Shown here piece by piece: positions 13,977 to 22,367 of a stretch of 26,635 nucleotides of DNA (positions within the stretch are counted from its first letter, which is position 1; every line of letters begins with the position of its first letter). A model generated the notes under the pieces. That model saw nothing but the letters and a program-made list of their open reading frames with translations. It ran no database searches and had not been told where the DNA came from. The position numbers were made by a program, and so were the translations under genes. Source of the stretch: UKL13-2 sp043744255 (GTDB lineage: Bacteria; Pseudomonadota; Gammaproteobacteria; Burkholderiales; Usitatibacteraceae); NCBI GenBank assembly GCA_043744255.1, contig JAYTVA010000038.1:1-26635 (forward strand). Reading direction: 5' to 3'.

Positions 13977-15554
13977 ATGAAATTGTTATCGTTATGCGTC
14001 GCCGCCATCTTGCTCATCAGCGCTGCGCTGGCGAACGCCAAATCGTTGCGCTACGCAACGCAGGACGAGCCACAAACCCTCGACCCGCACTCAGCAAATC
14101 TAGCGGTAACGAACCGGCTACTGAGCAGCGTTTACGAAGGTTTGGTTGGGCGCGACAAAGACTTCAAATTGGTACCGTGGCTCGCGACGTCATGGTCGCA
14201 GCCCGACGCAAAAACATGGCGCTTCAAGCTTAGACCCAACGTGAAGTTTCACGATGGCGCAGTGATGACCGCCGACGACATCGTGTTCTCGGTCGAGCGC
14301 GCGCAGCATCAATTTTCGCAAATGAAAATCACCGTGCAGGGTGTGGCGCGCGCGAAAAAAATCGACGACCTCACCGTCGATTTGCTGATGAAAGAACCGA
14401 ACCCGGTGTTGCCGAATCACCTGTTCTCATTGCGCATTTTGAACCGCGCGTGGGCAGTGAAACACAACGCCGTCGCGCCGCAAAATTACAAAGACAGCGA
14501 AGACACCTATGCCTCGCGCCACGCCAACGGCACCGGTCCGTACATGGTGAAAGAGCGGCAGCCCGATGTGCGTACGGTGCTAGTGGCGCACGCCGCTTGG
14601 TGGAACAAGGACAGCCCAGAAAAAGGCAACGTCACTGAGGTCACGCTGCTGCCGATCAAATCCAATCAAACGCGTATCGCCGCACTACTGTCCGGTGAAG
14701 TGCAATTTGTGAACGATCCGCCGCCGCAAGACATCGCGCGCCTGAAAACCAACCCACAAGTGAAGGTGCAAGAAGGGTTGGAATCACGCGTGCAATACAT
14801 CGTGTTCGACACGCAGCGCGATGAGTTGTTGTACTCAAACGTGAAGGGCAAAAATCCGTTCAAGGATATTCGTGTGCGCCAAGCGATTGCGCATGCGATT
14901 GACGCGGACACGATCAAATCTAAAGTGATGCGAAATCTCGCCGTTGTTACCGGCACGATCATCACCGATCTCGATCAGGGATTCTCAAAAGACGCCAACA
15001 CGCGATTGAAATACGACCCCGAACTTGCAAAGAAGCTGTTGGCCGAGGCTGGCTATCCACGCGGCTTTTCAGTCACTTTCGATTGTGGAGCCAATCAACC
15101 GGCGGCTGATATTTGTGTAGCGATTGCGCCGATGCTCGCACGGGTCGGCATCACCGTCACACCGAACGTATTGCAAACCGGCATCCTGTTTCCCAAGCTG
15201 CAAAAGCTCGACACCAGTTTTTATTTGTTGAGCTGGACTACCCCCACCACCGACGCGCTCTACACCCTGCAAAGTCTTGTTCGCTCGTACACCGGCGAAG
15301 GTGCCTCAAACGGCGATAATAATTACGGACGCTATGCCAATACCAAGTTGGATGCGCTAATCGACCAATTCAAAATCGAGCCGGATATAAAAAAACGTGA
15401 CGCCTTGATTCGCGACGCGCTGCTGCTGGTGAACACGGAGCTGCCTATCGTCACGCTGCATCGGCAAATCATTCCGTGGGCGATGAGCAAAAATGTGTCG
15501 GCGGTGTTCCCGCCCAACAACGTGCCGTATTTTTTCCGCTTCAAAATCCAATAG
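13977..15554 (+). CDS. ABC transporter peptide-type substrate-binding protein
   Basis: A 525-residue periplasmic binding protein of family 5 (SBP_bac_5: DppA, OppA, NikA), the part that captures the ligand. The chosen start at 13977 gives a clean signal peptide, MKLLSLCVAAILLISAALAN, cleaved at ANA|KS. There is no lipobox cysteine, so it is soluble. Family blocks include YATQDEPQTLDPHSANLAV, SVYEGLVGRDKDFKLVPWLA, FKLRPNVKFHDGAVMTADDI, NGTGPYMVKER, FKDIRVRQAIAHAIDADTI and AKKLLAEAGYPRGF. It heads a complete five-gene import operon. The ligand may be di- or oligopeptides, but this family also carries other solutes, so it is left open. An upstream in-frame start at 13926 would spoil the signal peptide. 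Confidence 0.92.
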   Translation: MKLLSLCVAAILLISAALANAKSLRYATQDEPQTLDPHSANLAVTNRLLSSVYEGLVGRDKDFKLVPWLATSWSQPDAKTWRFKLRPNVKFHDGAVMTADDIVFSVERAQHQFSQMKITVQGVARAKKIDDLTVDLLMKEPNPVLPNHLFSLRILNRAWAVKHNAVAPQNYKDSEDTYASRHANGTGPYMVKERQPDVRTVLVAHAAWWNKDSPEKGNVTEVTLLPIKSNQTRIAALLSGEVQFVNDPPPQDIARLKTNPQVKVQEGLESRVQYIVFDTQRDELLYSNVKGKNPFKDIRVRQAIAHAIDADTIKSKVMRNLAVVTGTIITDLDQGFSKDANTRLKYDPELAKKLLAEAGYPRGFSVTFDCGANQPAADICVAIAPMLARVGITVTPNVLQTGILFPKLQKLDTSFYLLSWTTPTTDALYTLQSLVRSYTGEGASNGDNNYGRYANTKLDALIDQFKIEPDIKKRDALIRDALLLVNTELPIVTLHRQIIPWAMSKNVSAVFPPNNVPYFFRFKIQ

Positions 15555-15573
15555 CGCACTGACTAAAAAAACC

Positions 15574-16557
15574 ATGCTCGCATTCATTATTCGCCGCCTG
15601 CTGCAAGGCATTCTCGTCATGCTGGTGGTGGGCTTCATCGCGTTTTCGCTATTCAATTTTGTTGGCGACCCCGTCGCACTGATGTTGCCGCCAGAGGCAA
15701 CGGAAGCGGATCGCGTCGCGGTGCGCAAAACGCTCGGCCTCGATAAACCGTTTTATGTGCAGTTCGCAGCGTTTGTACAAAACGCGGTGCAAGGAAATTT
15801 TGGTATATCGCTCCGCTTAGGCCGACCCGTATCGCAACTTCTCGCCGAGCGATTGCCGGCAACACTAGAGCTGGTGGCCGTCGCCACGCTATTGGCGCTA
15901 TTCGTCGGCATTCCGATTGGTATCTACACGGCGCTCAAGAAAAACCACTGGTCGTCAAAAGTGCTGCTCACCGGCTCGCTAGTCGGTGTATCGTTGCCAA
16001 ACTTTTTGATCGGCATTTTTTTGATCGTAATTTTCGCGGTATGGCTGGGTTGGCTGCCGTCGTTCGGACGCGGCGACACCACGCAGATTGGCTTCTGGTC
16101 CACCGGATATTTAACAACGTCTGGCTTGCGCAGCCTCGTGTTGCCGTCGATCACGCTGGGCTTCTATCCGGTCACGCTCATCATGCGCTTGGTGCGCTCG
16201 GAAATGCTGGAAGTGTTGCGCACCGATTACATCAAATTCGCACGCGCACGCGGCCTCACCAATCGCGCGGTGTACTTCGGCCATGCGCTAAAAAATACTT
16301 TGGTGCCCGTCATCACCATCACCGGCCTACAGCTGGGCGGATTGATTGCGTTTGCGATCATTACCGAGACCGTCTTCCAATGGCCGGGGATGGGCTTGCT
16401 GTTTATTCAAGCGGTGCAGTTTGCCGATGTGCCAGTCATGGCCGCATACCTGTGCTTGGTCGGGTTTATTTTTGTGACGATCAATCTGATCGTCGATACG
16501 CTTTATTACGTTGTTGATCCGCGCCTTCGTCTTGGTGGCGCGGCGGGAGGCCACTAA
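15574..16557 (+). CDS. ABC transporter permease (DppB-type)
   Basis: A 327-residue inner-membrane permease of the DppB/OppB family. It starts with the family-like MLAFIIRRLLQGILVMLVVG, has a periplasmic loop with ATEADRVAVRKTLGLDKPFY, then a block of about five membrane helices. The cytoplasmic EAA loop that touches the ATPases is MLEVLRTDYIKFARARGL. The C-terminus holds DTLYYVVDPRLRLGG, the usual ending. I chose the ATG at 15574, 19 bases after the binding-protein stop; the open frame continues upstream inside that gene. It is the first of the two permeases that form the channel. Confidence 0.93.
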   Translation: MLAFIIRRLLQGILVMLVVGFIAFSLFNFVGDPVALMLPPEATEADRVAVRKTLGLDKPFYVQFAAFVQNAVQGNFGISLRLGRPVSQLLAERLPATLELVAVATLLALFVGIPIGIYTALKKNHWSSKVLLTGSLVGVSLPNFLIGIFLIVIFAVWLGWLPSFGRGDTTQIGFWSTGYLTTSGLRSLVLPSITLGFYPVTLIMRLVRSEMLEVLRTDYIKFARARGLTNRAVYFGHALKNTLVPVITITGLQLGGLIAFAIITETVFQWPGMGLLFIQAVQFADVPVMAAYLCLVGFIFVTINLIVDTLYYVVDPRLRLGGAAGGH

Positions 16558-16558
16558 C

Positions 16559-17473
16559 ATGCGCGACCTACTACACCGCTTTTTTGATGGCGATATTTGG
16601 CACAGCTTTAAGCGCGAGCCACTGGTGATTATTGCCGCCATCGTCGCGTTGATCTGTATTCTTTCATCGGCGTTCGCACCGATCTTCGCGCCGCACAGCC
16701 CGTTTGATTTGAAGACGCTCGATCTGAGCGATGCCTTCACCGCGCCCGCGTGGACTGAAGCCGGTAAAGCGAAATTTTTGCTCGGCACCGACGACCAAGG
16801 GCGCGATGTTCTATCCACCATGATGTACGGCTCGCGCGCGTCGCTGATGGTGGGCTTCGCAGCGGTCATGCTATCGATGGTCGTTGGCATCACCCTCGGC
16901 CTCATCAGCGGCTACATCGGTGGCGCGCTCGATGCATTCATCATGCGCGCAGCCGATGTGCAGCTATCGTTCCCCGCAATTTTGATTGCTCTACTTATCA
17001 GCGGCATCGCCAAAGCGGTGCTCCCCAATTCGCAATACGATCAAGTCGCGCTCTACGTCTTGATCTTCGCGATTGCAGCGTCGGGGTGGGTGCAATACGC
17101 CCGCACCGTGCGCGGCTCAACCTTAGTGGAGCGCAACAAGGAATACGTGCAGGCCGCGCGCGTGATCGGGCGACGCCCATTCGCGATCATGTTCGCGCAT
17201 GTGTTGCCAAACGTGTTGGGGCCGGTGATGGTGCTCGCCACCTTGCACGTCGGCACCGCGATCATCACCGAAGCCACCCTATCCTACCTCGGTGTCGGCA
17301 TGCCTGCCACGCAACCCACGCTCGGCACGATGATTCGCATTGGCGGCGATTTTTTACTCTCCGGTGAGTGGTGGATTTTGTGGTTCCCCGGCATTGCGTT
17401 GGTGGCGCTGGTGTTGTCGATTAACGTGCTCGGTGATTGGTTGCGTGATGCACTTAATCCGAAATTGCGATAG
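16559..17473 (+). CDS. ABC transporter permease (DppC-type)
   Basis: A 304-residue inner-membrane permease of the DppC/OppC family. The N-terminus holds the cytoplasmic lead-in and first helix (EPLVIIAAIVALICILSSAF), then APIFAPHSPFDLKTLDLSDA and the signature FLLGTDDQGRDVLSTMMYGS. The EAA loop is LVERNKEYVQAARVIGR, followed by HVLPNVLGPVMV and the GVGMPATQPTLGTMI motif. It ends in LGDWLRDALNPKLR, the usual finish. The ATG at 16559 lies one base after the previous stop, so it is tightly coupled. It pairs with the DppB-type protein to form the membrane channel. Confidence 0.94.
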   Translation: MRDLLHRFFDGDIWHSFKREPLVIIAAIVALICILSSAFAPIFAPHSPFDLKTLDLSDAFTAPAWTEAGKAKFLLGTDDQGRDVLSTMMYGSRASLMVGFAAVMLSMVVGITLGLISGYIGGALDAFIMRAADVQLSFPAILIALLISGIAKAVLPNSQYDQVALYVLIFAIAASGWVQYARTVRGSTLVERNKEYVQAARVIGRRPFAIMFAHVLPNVLGPVMVLATLHVGTAIITEATLSYLGVGMPATQPTLGTMIRIGGDFLLSGEWWILWFPGIALVALVLSINVLGDWLRDALNPKLR

Positions 17474-17478
17474 AGGCG

Positions 17479-18480
17479 ATGATGACCACGCCGCTATTGC
17501 AAGTTAAGAATCTACGTATCGAATTCCCCACCCGTCGCGGCCTGTTGGTGGCGGTGGACGACATCAGTTTTGACATCGCCGCCGGTGAAGTGCTCGGCGT
17601 GGTCGGTGAATCGGGCGCGGGCAAATCACTCACCGGTGCCGCCGTCATTGGCCTGTTGGAGCCACCGGGGCGCATCGCCAACGGTGAAATTTTATTGAAC
17701 GGCAAGCGCATCGACAACTTGCCGTTTGAAGACATCCGCAAAATTCGTGGCCGCGAAATCGGCGCGATATTTCAAGACCCGCTCACCTCGCTCAATCCGC
17801 TTTACACCATCGGCCGACAGATCACCGAGACCATCGAGACCCACCTCGCGCTCACCCCCGCACAGGCGCGCACGCGTGCGCTAGAGTTATTGCAGGAGGT
17901 CGGCATCACCGCCGCAGACAAACGGATTGATGCGTACCCGCACCAGTTCTCTGGCGGCATGCGGCAGCGCGTGGTGATCGCATTGGCACTCGCCGCGAAT
18001 CCCAAACTCATCATCGCCGACGAACCCACCACCGCGCTCGACGTTTCCATTCAAGCGCAGATCATCACACTCATCAAAAAACTTTGCCGCGAACACGGCA
18101 CCGCCGTGATGTTGGTGACGCACGACATGGGCGTGATCGCCGAAACGGCGGATCGCGTGGCGGTCATGTACGCGGGCCGCATCGCCGAAATCGGGCCAGT
18201 GTCGGAAGTGATTCATTCGCCCCAACACCCGTACACCATCGGCCTGATGGGCGCGATCCCGAATGTAGGTGATGATCGCGAACGTCTCGCTCAAATTGAT
18301 GGCTCGATGCCGCGCCTGACGGCGATTCCACGCGGCTGTGCGTTCAACCCGCGCTGCACGCGTCTCAACGATGTGCCGGGTGCGCGTTGCACCACCGAGC
18401 GCCCCAGCCTGTTACCCGCTGGTAAAACCGAGGCCGCATGTTGGCTGCACGCAGCAACCAAACAAACGGTGAACGCATGA
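17479..18480 (+). CDS. ABC transporter ATPase (DppD/OppD-type)
   Basis: A 333-residue ATPase that powers the importer. Walker A is GESGAGKS (43-50), the Q-loop is IFQDPLTSLNP, the signature is FSGGMRQR (157-164) and Walker B is LIIADE (177-182) followed by PTTALDVSIQAQI. The switch histidine is in LVTHDMGV. The C-terminal oligopeptide-transporter region has RGCAFNPRC and a later GARC; in relatives such cysteines form a four-cysteine cluster. GAGG lies just upstream of the tandem ATGs at 17479 and 17482, and either could be used. The stop overlaps the start of the second ATPase by ATGA. Confidence 0.95.
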   Translation: MMTTPLLQVKNLRIEFPTRRGLLVAVDDISFDIAAGEVLGVVGESGAGKSLTGAAVIGLLEPPGRIANGEILLNGKRIDNLPFEDIRKIRGREIGAIFQDPLTSLNPLYTIGRQITETIETHLALTPAQARTRALELLQEVGITAADKRIDAYPHQFSGGMRQRVVIALALAANPKLIIADEPTTALDVSIQAQIITLIKKLCREHGTAVMLVTHDMGVIAETADRVAVMYAGRIAEIGPVSEVIHSPQHPYTIGLMGAIPNVGDDRERLAQIDGSMPRLTAIPRGCAFNPRCTRLNDVPGARCTTERPSLLPAGKTEAACWLHAATKQTVNA

Positions 18481-19502
18481 ACAAGGCCGAAATTTTGTTG
18501 GACGTGCGTGATGTCGCCAAAGAATTCGATGTCTCAAAGCCATGGCTGAATCGCGTCATCGAGCGCGCCGATAAACAGATTTTGCACGCCGTCGACGGGG
18601 TCAGTTTCACGATCAATCGTGGTGAAACGTTATCACTCGTCGGTGAATCCGGCTGCGGCAAATCGACCGTCGCGCGCCTCGTCTGCGGGCTATACACGCC
18701 GTCGCGTGGCACCGTCACGTTTGACGGCACCAACATGGCCGACGCCGACGCGGATGAAGTGCAGCAATTGCGCAAACGCTTTCAAATGATTTTCCAAGAC
18801 CCCTACGCCAGCCTCAACCCGCGCTGGCGCGTCGGCAAAATCATCGCCGAGCCGCTACGTGTGCACAAGATCGCCACCGACGATGCGGACGTAAAGCAAC
18901 GCGTCGATAAGCTCTTAACGCAAGTCGGCCTCTCACCACTCGACGCCGAAAAATTTCCGCATGAGTTTTCCGGCGGGCAACGCCAGCGCATTTCCATCGC
19001 GCGCGCACTCTCGTCCAATCCCGAATTTTTGGTCTGCGATGAACCCACCTCGGCGCTCGATGTGTCGGTGCAAGCGCAGATTTTGAATTTGATGAAAGAC
19101 CTGCAACGCGAATTCGGCCTCACCTATTTATTCATCTCGCACAACCTCGCCGTCGTCTCGCACATCTCCACGCGCGTCGGCGTCATGTACCTCGGCCGCA
19201 TCGTCGAAATCGCGCCCACCAAACGCATCTTCAGCGCACCGCAACACCCCTACACACAGATGCTCCAATCCGCGATCCCCGACCTAAAAATGACCGGCAA
19301 GCAACGCACCCCCGTGGCCGGTGAAGTACCGAATCCGCTCAACCCGCCGACCGGCTGCGCGTTTCATCCGCGTTGCCCGCACGCCAATCAGCGCTGCAAG
19401 ACGGAGCGGCCAGTGTTGATGCCCTATGCAGATGGCGGGTTGGTGGCTTGTCATGGCGTCGAAGAAGGACGCATCAATATGCAGGGCGCTCGATCTCGCT
19501 GA
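18477..19502 (+). CDS. ABC transporter ATPase (DppF/OppF-type)
   Basis: A 341-residue partner ATPase. Walker A is GESGCGKS (56-63), the signature is FSGGQRQR (164-171), Walker B is FLVCDE (184-189) with PTSALDVSVQAQI, and the switch histidine is in FISHNLAVV. The C-terminus carries GCAFHPRCPHANQRC and a later ACHG, the four-cysteine pattern of OppF-like proteins. Its start at 18477 overlaps the previous stop by ATGA; the upstream frame to 18438 lies inside the first ATPase. It is the last gene of the operon. No T-tailed terminator is seen after it. Confidence 0.95.
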   Translation: MNKAEILLDVRDVAKEFDVSKPWLNRVIERADKQILHAVDGVSFTINRGETLSLVGESGCGKSTVARLVCGLYTPSRGTVTFDGTNMADADADEVQQLRKRFQMIFQDPYASLNPRWRVGKIIAEPLRVHKIATDDADVKQRVDKLLTQVGLSPLDAEKFPHEFSGGQRQRISIARALSSNPEFLVCDEPTSALDVSVQAQILNLMKDLQREFGLTYLFISHNLAVVSHISTRVGVMYLGRIVEIAPTKRIFSAPQHPYTQMLQSAIPDLKMTGKQRTPVAGEVPNPLNPPTGCAFHPRCPHANQRCKTERPVLMPYADGGLVACHGVEEGRINMQGARSR

Positions 19503-19837
19503 GGTCTTGATGTGGCTCAACCCCACGACGTAAGCGAGCACACCAACGCACTAGACCGTCTTCGCTTACGTGATTGGTGGTCAAACTCCCTTATCCACGG
19601 GCGTTTCCAGCCATTCTGCTGATTGCCTACGGCAAACGCCTAGCATTGTGTTCGTTCCAAGCGCAAGCCGCGTGACAAAATTTTTCGTTCGCGGCAACCG
19701 TTTTCTTAGACAAGTTTTCAACGACGTGCGCAATTCACGGTAGGATACGTAGGTCACGTCGATGCGCAAAAATTTCCAGGGGCGACGGCGTGTTTCGACT
19801 TCGGTATTCACAAAAATAATCTGCACAGTCAACACAC
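19503..19837. other. 335-base region after the ABC operon
   Basis: No gene is supported. A ten-base inverted repeat, ACGTAAGCGA (19528-19537) with TCGCTTACGT (19562-19571), surrounds a 24-base loop but has no T-run, so it is an uncertain terminator. The last part should hold the thpR promoter; a TTCGAC, 17 bases and TAATCT combination before the gene is only a weak candidate. Confidence 0.5.
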
Positions 19838-20389
19838 ATGCGCTACTTTTTTGCACTTTGGCCGGATGACCATCTGCGCTCAGTTCTCGTGCCACGCCGC
19901 CTCGAGGTTGCCCGCGTGTGCGGTGGCCGTCCGGCACTTGAATCGTCTCTGCATATCACCCTCACGTACGTGGGTGAGGTGGCGGCCACGCGTCTGGCAG
20001 ACTTGCTCGAGATCGGTGGCGCGGTCACCACCAAAGCGTTCACCTACCCGATCAACGTCGCTGCGTGTTTTGGCAAAGCCGGCGTCGCCTGGTTCGCAGC
20101 CGACAGCACACCACCACCGCTAAACGAGTTGCAGCAGCAGCTACAAGCAGCCGTGGGGGCCGCTGGTTTCCCGACCGATCCTCGCCCCTTCCGCCCGCAC
20201 CTCACCGTCGCGCGCAACATTTCCCGCGTGGTCGAGCCGTGGTTAATCGACGAAGCGCCATGGTTGGTGGATCGGTTTCGGCTCGTCTGCGCACGCAGCA
20301 CGCCACTCGGCGTGCAATACGAGTGCGTGCGCGAATGGGGCTTACCGCAAATTAGCGCGTCGGGGAAGTACCGGTCGCTGACCGCTTGA
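19838..20389 (+). CDS. thpR: RNA 2',3'-cyclic phosphodiesterase (ThpR/LigT)
   Basis: A 183-residue 2H phosphoesterase that opens 2',3'-cyclic phosphate ends of RNA; it was first known for 2'-5' RNA ligase activity. The two catalytic HxTx motifs are present: HITL at residues 39-42 and HLTV at 121-124. The family start MRYFFALWPDDHLR, the TLTYVGEV strand and the C-terminal LVCARSTPLGVQYECVREWG all fit, as does the length. It stands alone on the plus strand, and its last 38 bases overlap the end of the convergent SRPBCC gene. Confidence 0.95.
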   Translation: MRYFFALWPDDHLRSVLVPRRLEVARVCGGRPALESSLHITLTYVGEVAATRLADLLEIGGAVTTKAFTYPINVAACFGKAGVAWFAADSTPPPLNELQQQLQAAVGAAGFPTDPRPFRPHLTVARNISRVVEPWLIDEAPWLVDRFRLVCARSTPLGVQYECVREWGLPQISASGKYRSLTA

Positions 20390-20915
20390 GCTGTTCCAGC
20401 CACGGCTTCCAATCAATCGGGCCGTCGTCAAAACGCTTCTTGAGATTTTTTAACACGCTCGGCCACGCCTTCGAGAAATAATCGTAGGCCTTGTCCCATT
20501 CGCCGCCCTCGCCCCAGCCGACGTGATGTAGTGTCACATCGGTGAGCGCATCTCCACGCGCAATGAAGCGAACGATCACCATCGTTTGCTGTTTACGCGC
20601 TTCGGGCAATGACGGCGGCGCATTCCACGTAAAGCTCAGCATTTTCTTGTCCTGAAAGCCGATGATCTGCATGGAGTCGGCACCCTTCAAGCCGGGCTCA
20701 GCGAGCGGGTTAATGTAGATTTGAAACGGCCCGCCCACACGCAATTCCACTTTCGCGTCAGGTGCGAAAAAAGTGCGGATGCCTTCGCTGGTGGTCCACG
20801 CTTTCCATACATCGTCCACACTCGCTTTGACGGAGATTTTTTCGTTGATGGCTTTCTCTTGCGCCTGCGCGACCGATGCAAGGCACAACATGACGGCGAA
20901 TAAAATGGATTTCAT
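20352..20915 (-). CDS. Secreted SRPBCC (AHSA1-like) domain protein
   Basis: A 187-residue protein with a likely signal peptide (MKSILFAVMLCLASVAQA, cleavage near AQA|QE), followed by an SRPBCC/AHSA1-like ligand-binding fold. The typical opening is KAINEKISVKASVDDVWKAW, then TTSEGIRTFFAPDAKVELRV, GGPFQIYI, a GFQDKKMLSFTW strand and the last helix DKAYDYFSKAWPSVLKNLKK. Most AHSA1-like proteins are cytoplasmic, so the signal peptide makes this one unusual. The start overlaps the stop of the aminotransferase gene by ATGA, so the two are coupled. The 3' end overlaps thpR by 38 bases. No ligand is known. Confidence 0.88.
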   Translation of the reverse strand: MKSILFAVMLCLASVAQAQEKAINEKISVKASVDDVWKAWTTSEGIRTFFAPDAKVELRVGGPFQIYINPLAEPGLKGADSMQIIGFQDKKMLSFTWNAPPSLPEARKQQTMVIVRFIARGDALTDVTLHHVGWGEGGEWDKAYDYFSKAWPSVLKNLKKRFDDGPIDWKPWLEQLKRSATGTSPTR

Positions 20916-22066
20916 AGGATGCTCCTGATGCGGTGGATGGCTTCTTCCAATCTGGGGATTTCGTTGGTGTAGGCGATGCGGATGTGACGTTCGGGATGAT
21001 TGTTGCCGAAATCCTTGCCGGGCGTCAGCGCCACATTTGCTTCCTGCAAAATGCGGCGGGACAGCGCGAAGCTATCGTCAGAGATGCCGGATAAATCGGC
21101 GTAGATGTAGAAAGCACCTTGCGGCACACACGGCACCTTGAAGCCAATTTGTTGCAACGCGGGAATCAGAAAATCGCGACGCTTTTCAAACTCGGTGCGC
21201 CGCGATTCCAGAATCGCCAATGTTTCTGGCGCAAATGCTGCAAGCGCCGCGTACTGCGCGGGGGTCGAGGCCGAGATAAACAAATTCTGCGCCAGCGTTT
21301 CGACTTCGCGCACGTAGGCCGTCGGCACCACCAACCAGCCCAGCCGCCAACCGGTCATCTGAAAATATTTCGAGAAACTATTGATGACAAAAAGATCAGC
21401 GCCGATTGAAAGTGCCGTCGAAGCGGGCACGCCATACGTGAGGCCCTGATAGATTTCATCGACGATCAAGGTGCCACCGCGCGATGTGACCGCCGCATGT
21501 ATGTTCTTCAATTCGGCCGGCGACACCAGCGTGCCGGTGGGGTTTGAGGGCGAGGCGACGAGAGCGGCAGCGGTGTGCGGTGTCCAGTGTTCGGCGACAT
21601 GTTGCGCGGTGAGTTGATACGCGTGTTCCGCGCCAACCGCGATAGGCTTTGGTACACCTTCCATCGCACGCACGAAATGGCGATTGCATGGGTAGCCAGG
21701 ATCCGCCATCAACACTTCGTCGCCCGCGTTCAACAACACGCCCATCGTCAGCAACAGCGCGGCACTCGAGCCAGCGGTGACGATGATGCGGCTCGCGTCA
21801 ACATCGACGTTGTACTTCGATTTGTAGAACGCGCTGATCGCTTCACGCAGCGGCTGAATGCCGAGCGCGGAGGTGTAGAACATGCGTTGATCTGCGAGTG
21901 CGCGCTGCGCGGCATCAACAATCGGCTGCGGCGTCGTATAGTCCGGCTCGCCGATTTCCATGTGAATGACGTCGTGACCCGCGCGTTCGAGTGCGCGTGC
22001 GGCGGTCTGGATTTCCATCACCTCGAAGGGGGCGATGTGGGACATGCGTTTGGAGAGACGGTGCAT
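20912..22066 (-). CDS. PLP-dependent aminotransferase, class I/II
   Basis: A 384-residue fold-type I aminotransferase of the aspartate/aromatic group. The PLP lysine is Lys233 in INSFSKYFQMTGWRLGW. Other conserved blocks are IGEPDYTTPQPI, TAGSSAALLLTMGVLLNAGD, DPGYPCNRHF, SPSNPTGT, LIVDEIYQGLTYG and the late RIAYTN arginine that binds the substrate carboxylate. The substrate is not fixed by sequence alone. The ATG at 22066 sits only five bases from a run of CCCCCAA repeats (coding strand), so there is no ribosome site; an ATG at 22045 (MSHIAPFEVM) is an equally good start. The SRPBCC gene follows by ATGA overlap. Confidence 0.93.
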   Translation of the reverse strand: MHRLSKRMSHIAPFEVMEIQTAARALERAGHDVIHMEIGEPDYTTPQPIVDAAQRALADQRMFYTSALGIQPLREAISAFYKSKYNVDVDASRIIVTAGSSAALLLTMGVLLNAGDEVLMADPGYPCNRHFVRAMEGVPKPIAVGAEHAYQLTAQHVAEHWTPHTAAALVASPSNPTGTLVSPAELKNIHAAVTSRGGTLIVDEIYQGLTYGVPASTALSIGADLFVINSFSKYFQMTGWRLGWLVVPTAYVREVETLAQNLFISASTPAQYAALAAFAPETLAILESRRTEFEKRRDFLIPALQQIGFKVPCVPQGAFYIYADLSGISDDSFALSRRILQEANVALTPGKDFGNNHPERHIRIAYTNEIPRLEEAIHRIRSIL

Positions 22067-22071
22067 TTTTT

Positions 22072-22122
22072 GGGTTGGGGTTGGGGGTTGGGGGTTGGGG
22101 GTTGGGGGTTGGGGGTTGGGGG
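22072..22122 (+). repeat. Heptanucleotide tandem repeat (TTGGGGG)n, possible G-quadruplex
   Basis: Six perfect TTGGGGG units (22081-22122) follow two shorter ones (GGG, TT, GGGG at 22072-22080). The plus strand holds eight G-runs of 3-5 separated by TT, which fits the G-quadruplex pattern. The tract ends five bases from the aminotransferase ATG at 22066, so its copy number sets the leader length of that gene. A 7-base unit is prone to slippage. Confidence 0.93.
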
Positions 22123-22165
22123 TCGAGTGTAGCGACTACTTTACGGGTGGTGCGGGTGCGAGCAT

Positions 22166-22260
22166 CACCCTCTCCCGGCCTTCGGCCACCCTCCCCCGTC
22201 AAGGGGGAGGGAAGGTAAAGCCTCTCGCCCTTGACGGGAGAGAGGTTGGAGAGAGGGGTG
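22166..22260. repeat. REP-like inverted repeat, CACCCTCTCC type
   Basis: CACCCTCTCC at 22166-22175 pairs with GGAGAGAGGGGTG near 22248-22260 in a nearly complementary way. Inside are CCCTCCCCCGTCAAGGGGGA and CGCCCTTGACGGGAGAGAGG, which also pair with each other through the GTCAAGGG core. The element resembles the one at 12547-12676 in style but has a different sequence. Confidence 0.7.
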
Positions 22261-22272
22261 AGGCAGGGGTTT

Positions 22273-22290
22273 CGCGCGGCATGCCGCGCG
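22273..22290. repeat. 18-base perfect palindrome
   Basis: CGCGCGGCATGCCGCGCG is a perfect palindrome with no spacer. It could be a protein-binding site or part of a REP element. It lies between hrpA's 3' end and the aminotransferase. Confidence 0.7.
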
Positions 22291-22367
22291 CCTGCCGAAC
22301 GGTTGCCCGCTGCGCCGGGCAACGCGCCCTGCAAGGGATCGTTGCACAATGACGACGTGAAAATTCG

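Larger units (their letters stand above)
22067..22367. other. 301-base repeat-filled gap between hrpA and the aminotransferase
   Basis: No gene is supported. In order it holds the heptanucleotide G-rich tract, a REP-like inverted repeat, an 18-base perfect palindrome and an eight-base-pair hairpin (GTTGCCCG at 22302-22309 with CGGGCAAC at 22316-22323). Any promoter for the aminotransferase must lie among these repeats, unless it is read from hrpA. Confidence 0.65.

Noticed and set aside
19528..19571. Inverted repeat after the ABC operon considered as an intrinsic terminator
   Set aside because: The loop is 24 bases long and no T-run follows.
22072..22122. Tandem repeat considered as a CRISPR array
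   Set aside because: Seven-base units with no spacers and no cas genes; it is a simple-sequence repeat.
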